A stretch of 64,000 nt of DNA from Chryseobacterium sp. (GTDB lineage: Bacteria > Bacteroidota > Bacteroidia > Flavobacteriales > Weeksellaceae), in assembly GCF_029240215.1 (NCBI RefSeq), contig NZ_JARBTK010000004.1, forward strand, positions 372,001-436,000, in the 5' to 3' direction. Under the pieces are notes generated by a model. It was given only the letters and a program-made list of their open reading frames with translations, ran no database searches and was not told the DNA's origin. Numbering within the stretch: the first letter of the stretch is position 1; every line of letters begins with the position of its first letter. Positions 63,178 to 64,000 of this stretch are shown here, in pieces. The position numbers and the translations under genes are program-made.

Positions 63178-63972
63178 ATGTCACAAACAATCATCATTAC
63201 CGGAACTTCCTCAGGAATCGGTTTCGTTTTAGCAGAATATTTCGGGAAGAAAGGTCACCAAGTTTACGGTTTGAGCCGAAAATTTACCGAAAGTCAACAT
63301 TTTAAATCAATCCCAACCGATATTACAGATAACGATGCCGTTCAGAATGCAATTGCTGAAGTTCTGAAAACGGAAACTAGAATCGATGTTCTTATCAACA
63401 ATGCTGGAATGGGAATGGTAGGTGCTGTAGAAGATTCTACGAAAGAAGATATTCTTAAATTATTTAATCTGAATCTTGTCGGAGCTGTTCAAATGATGAG
63501 CGCTGTTTTACCTAAAATGAGAGAGAATAAATTTGGAAAAATCATAAATATTTCCAGCATTGGAAGTGAGATGGGATTACCTTTCCGTGGATTTTATTCT
63601 GCTTCAAAATCTGCTTTAGACAAAGTAACCGAAGCAATGAGATATGAAGTTTATCCTTGGAATATTGAGGTGTGTTCCCTTCATTTAGGAGATATTAAAA
63701 CCAATATTGCAGAGAACAGAGTGAAAACAGAAGTTTCCGAACCTTATGCAACTGTTTTTAATAAAGTTTACGCTTTGATGAATTCTCATGTCGGTGACGG
63801 AACAGAACCTTCGGAAGTTGCAGAATATGTTGATACACTTTTAACTAAAAATAAGTGGAAAGCTCATTATTATTTCGGTAAATTCGGTCAGAAAATCGGA
63901 GTTCCTTTGAAATGGATTCTTCCGCAGGGAACTTATGAGAATTTAATGAAGAAATATAATAAACTGTCATAG
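63178..63972 (+). CDS. Short-chain dehydrogenase/reductase
   Basis: 264 aa classical SDR. NAD(P)-binding TGTSSGIG at residues 7-14 (TGxxxGxG), VLINNAGMGMVG with the conserved NNAG, catalytic Ser in INISSIGSEMG and YxxxK as FYSASKSAL. Substrate unknown. Immediately follows the gene at 62509; the window ends 28 bases after its stop. Confidence 0.93.
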   Translation: MSQTIIITGTSSGIGFVLAEYFGKKGHQVYGLSRKFTESQHFKSIPTDITDNDAVQNAIAEVLKTETRIDVLINNAGMGMVGAVEDSTKEDILKLFNLNLVGAVQMMSAVLPKMRENKFGKIINISSIGSEMGLPFRGFYSASKSALDKVTEAMRYEVYPWNIEVCSLHLGDIKTNIAENRVKTEVSEPYATVFNKVYALMNSHVGDGTEPSEVAEYVDTLLTKNKWKAHYYFGKFGQKIGVPLKWILPQGTYENLMKKYNKLS

Positions 63973-64000
63973 ATTCAGTTATTAAACAAGTTTTAAAATA

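Noticed and set aside
1..64000. tRNA or rRNA genes, prophage, insertion sequence or integrase
   Set aside because: No cloverleaf-like stretch, rRNA-like sequence, transposase or integrase reading frame was recognised; intergenic regions are short. A dedicated tRNA scan would settle this.

Overview
The window looks like a chromosomal segment of a Flavobacteriia member, most likely Chryseobacterium or a close relative in the Weeksellaceae. The reasons are low GC, protein sequences typical of that group, type IX secretion (T9SS) sorting tails of both type A and type B, and Bacteroidota -7 promoter boxes (TAnnTTTG) 11-22 bases (about 66 for rpmE2) before many start codons. No rRNA, tRNA, CRISPR array, transposase, integrase or phage gene was seen.

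Layout. 1-1.8 kb: end of accB and complete accC (acetyl-CoA carboxylase). 1.8-12.7 kb: rocD, then a surface-glycan block: one GT9 heptosyltransferase-like gene, three poorly characterised GT-B-like genes, a GT4 gene, and a convergent minus-strand operon (cupin, two GT2, one GT4), ending with another GT2. 12.7-17.4 kb: gltX (with an unusual insertion), accA, a secreted paralog-family protein and tsf. 17.6-31.2 kb: the most striking region, four tandem giant genes (942-1299 aa) for secreted proteins, each with a signal peptide, a related ~440-residue N-terminal module resembling IgGFc-binding domains, Ig-like and cadherin-like middle regions and a type B T9SS C-terminus; each has its own promoter. 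31.3-35 kb: a carboxypeptidase-regulatory-like protein, trmB and three more members of the small secreted/lipoprotein family seen before tsf. 35-37 kb: rplM-rpsI-rpsB on the minus strand, separated from tsf by the adhesin block. 37.7-41 kb: icmF, a fused B12-dependent mutase and its GTPase chaperone. 41-51.5 kb: small envelope proteins, a Dph6-like ATPase, a PadR regulator with its membrane partners (one frameshifted), a 2H phosphoesterase, a frameshifted M64 protease, ruvC, an M43 protease and a DUF4407 protein. 51.5-57.5 kb: KTSC protein, peroxiredoxin, DsbA-like protein, guaB, and an ECF sigma/anti-sigma operon with DUF4252/DUF2807 outputs. 57.5-64 kb: a GlmU-like protein, rpmE2, a beta-helix lipoprotein, a MazG-like protein, aroA, a secreted protein and a short-chain dehydrogenase.

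Functionally the segment mixes housekeeping genes (fatty-acid initiation, translation, GMP and chorismate synthesis, recombination) with envelope and surface functions. Three loci (rocD start, a HAAS-like membrane gene, the M64 protease) each need a one-base change to read normally, which suggests either recent decay or indel errors in the assembly. The observations most worth following are the four-gene adhesin array and the small paralog family around it, the split of the rplM-rpsI-rpsB-tsf cluster, a candidate PadR operator lying on its own -7 box, the insertion in GltX, a dispersed inverted repeat, and an orphan terminator hairpin that may end an unannotated small RNA.
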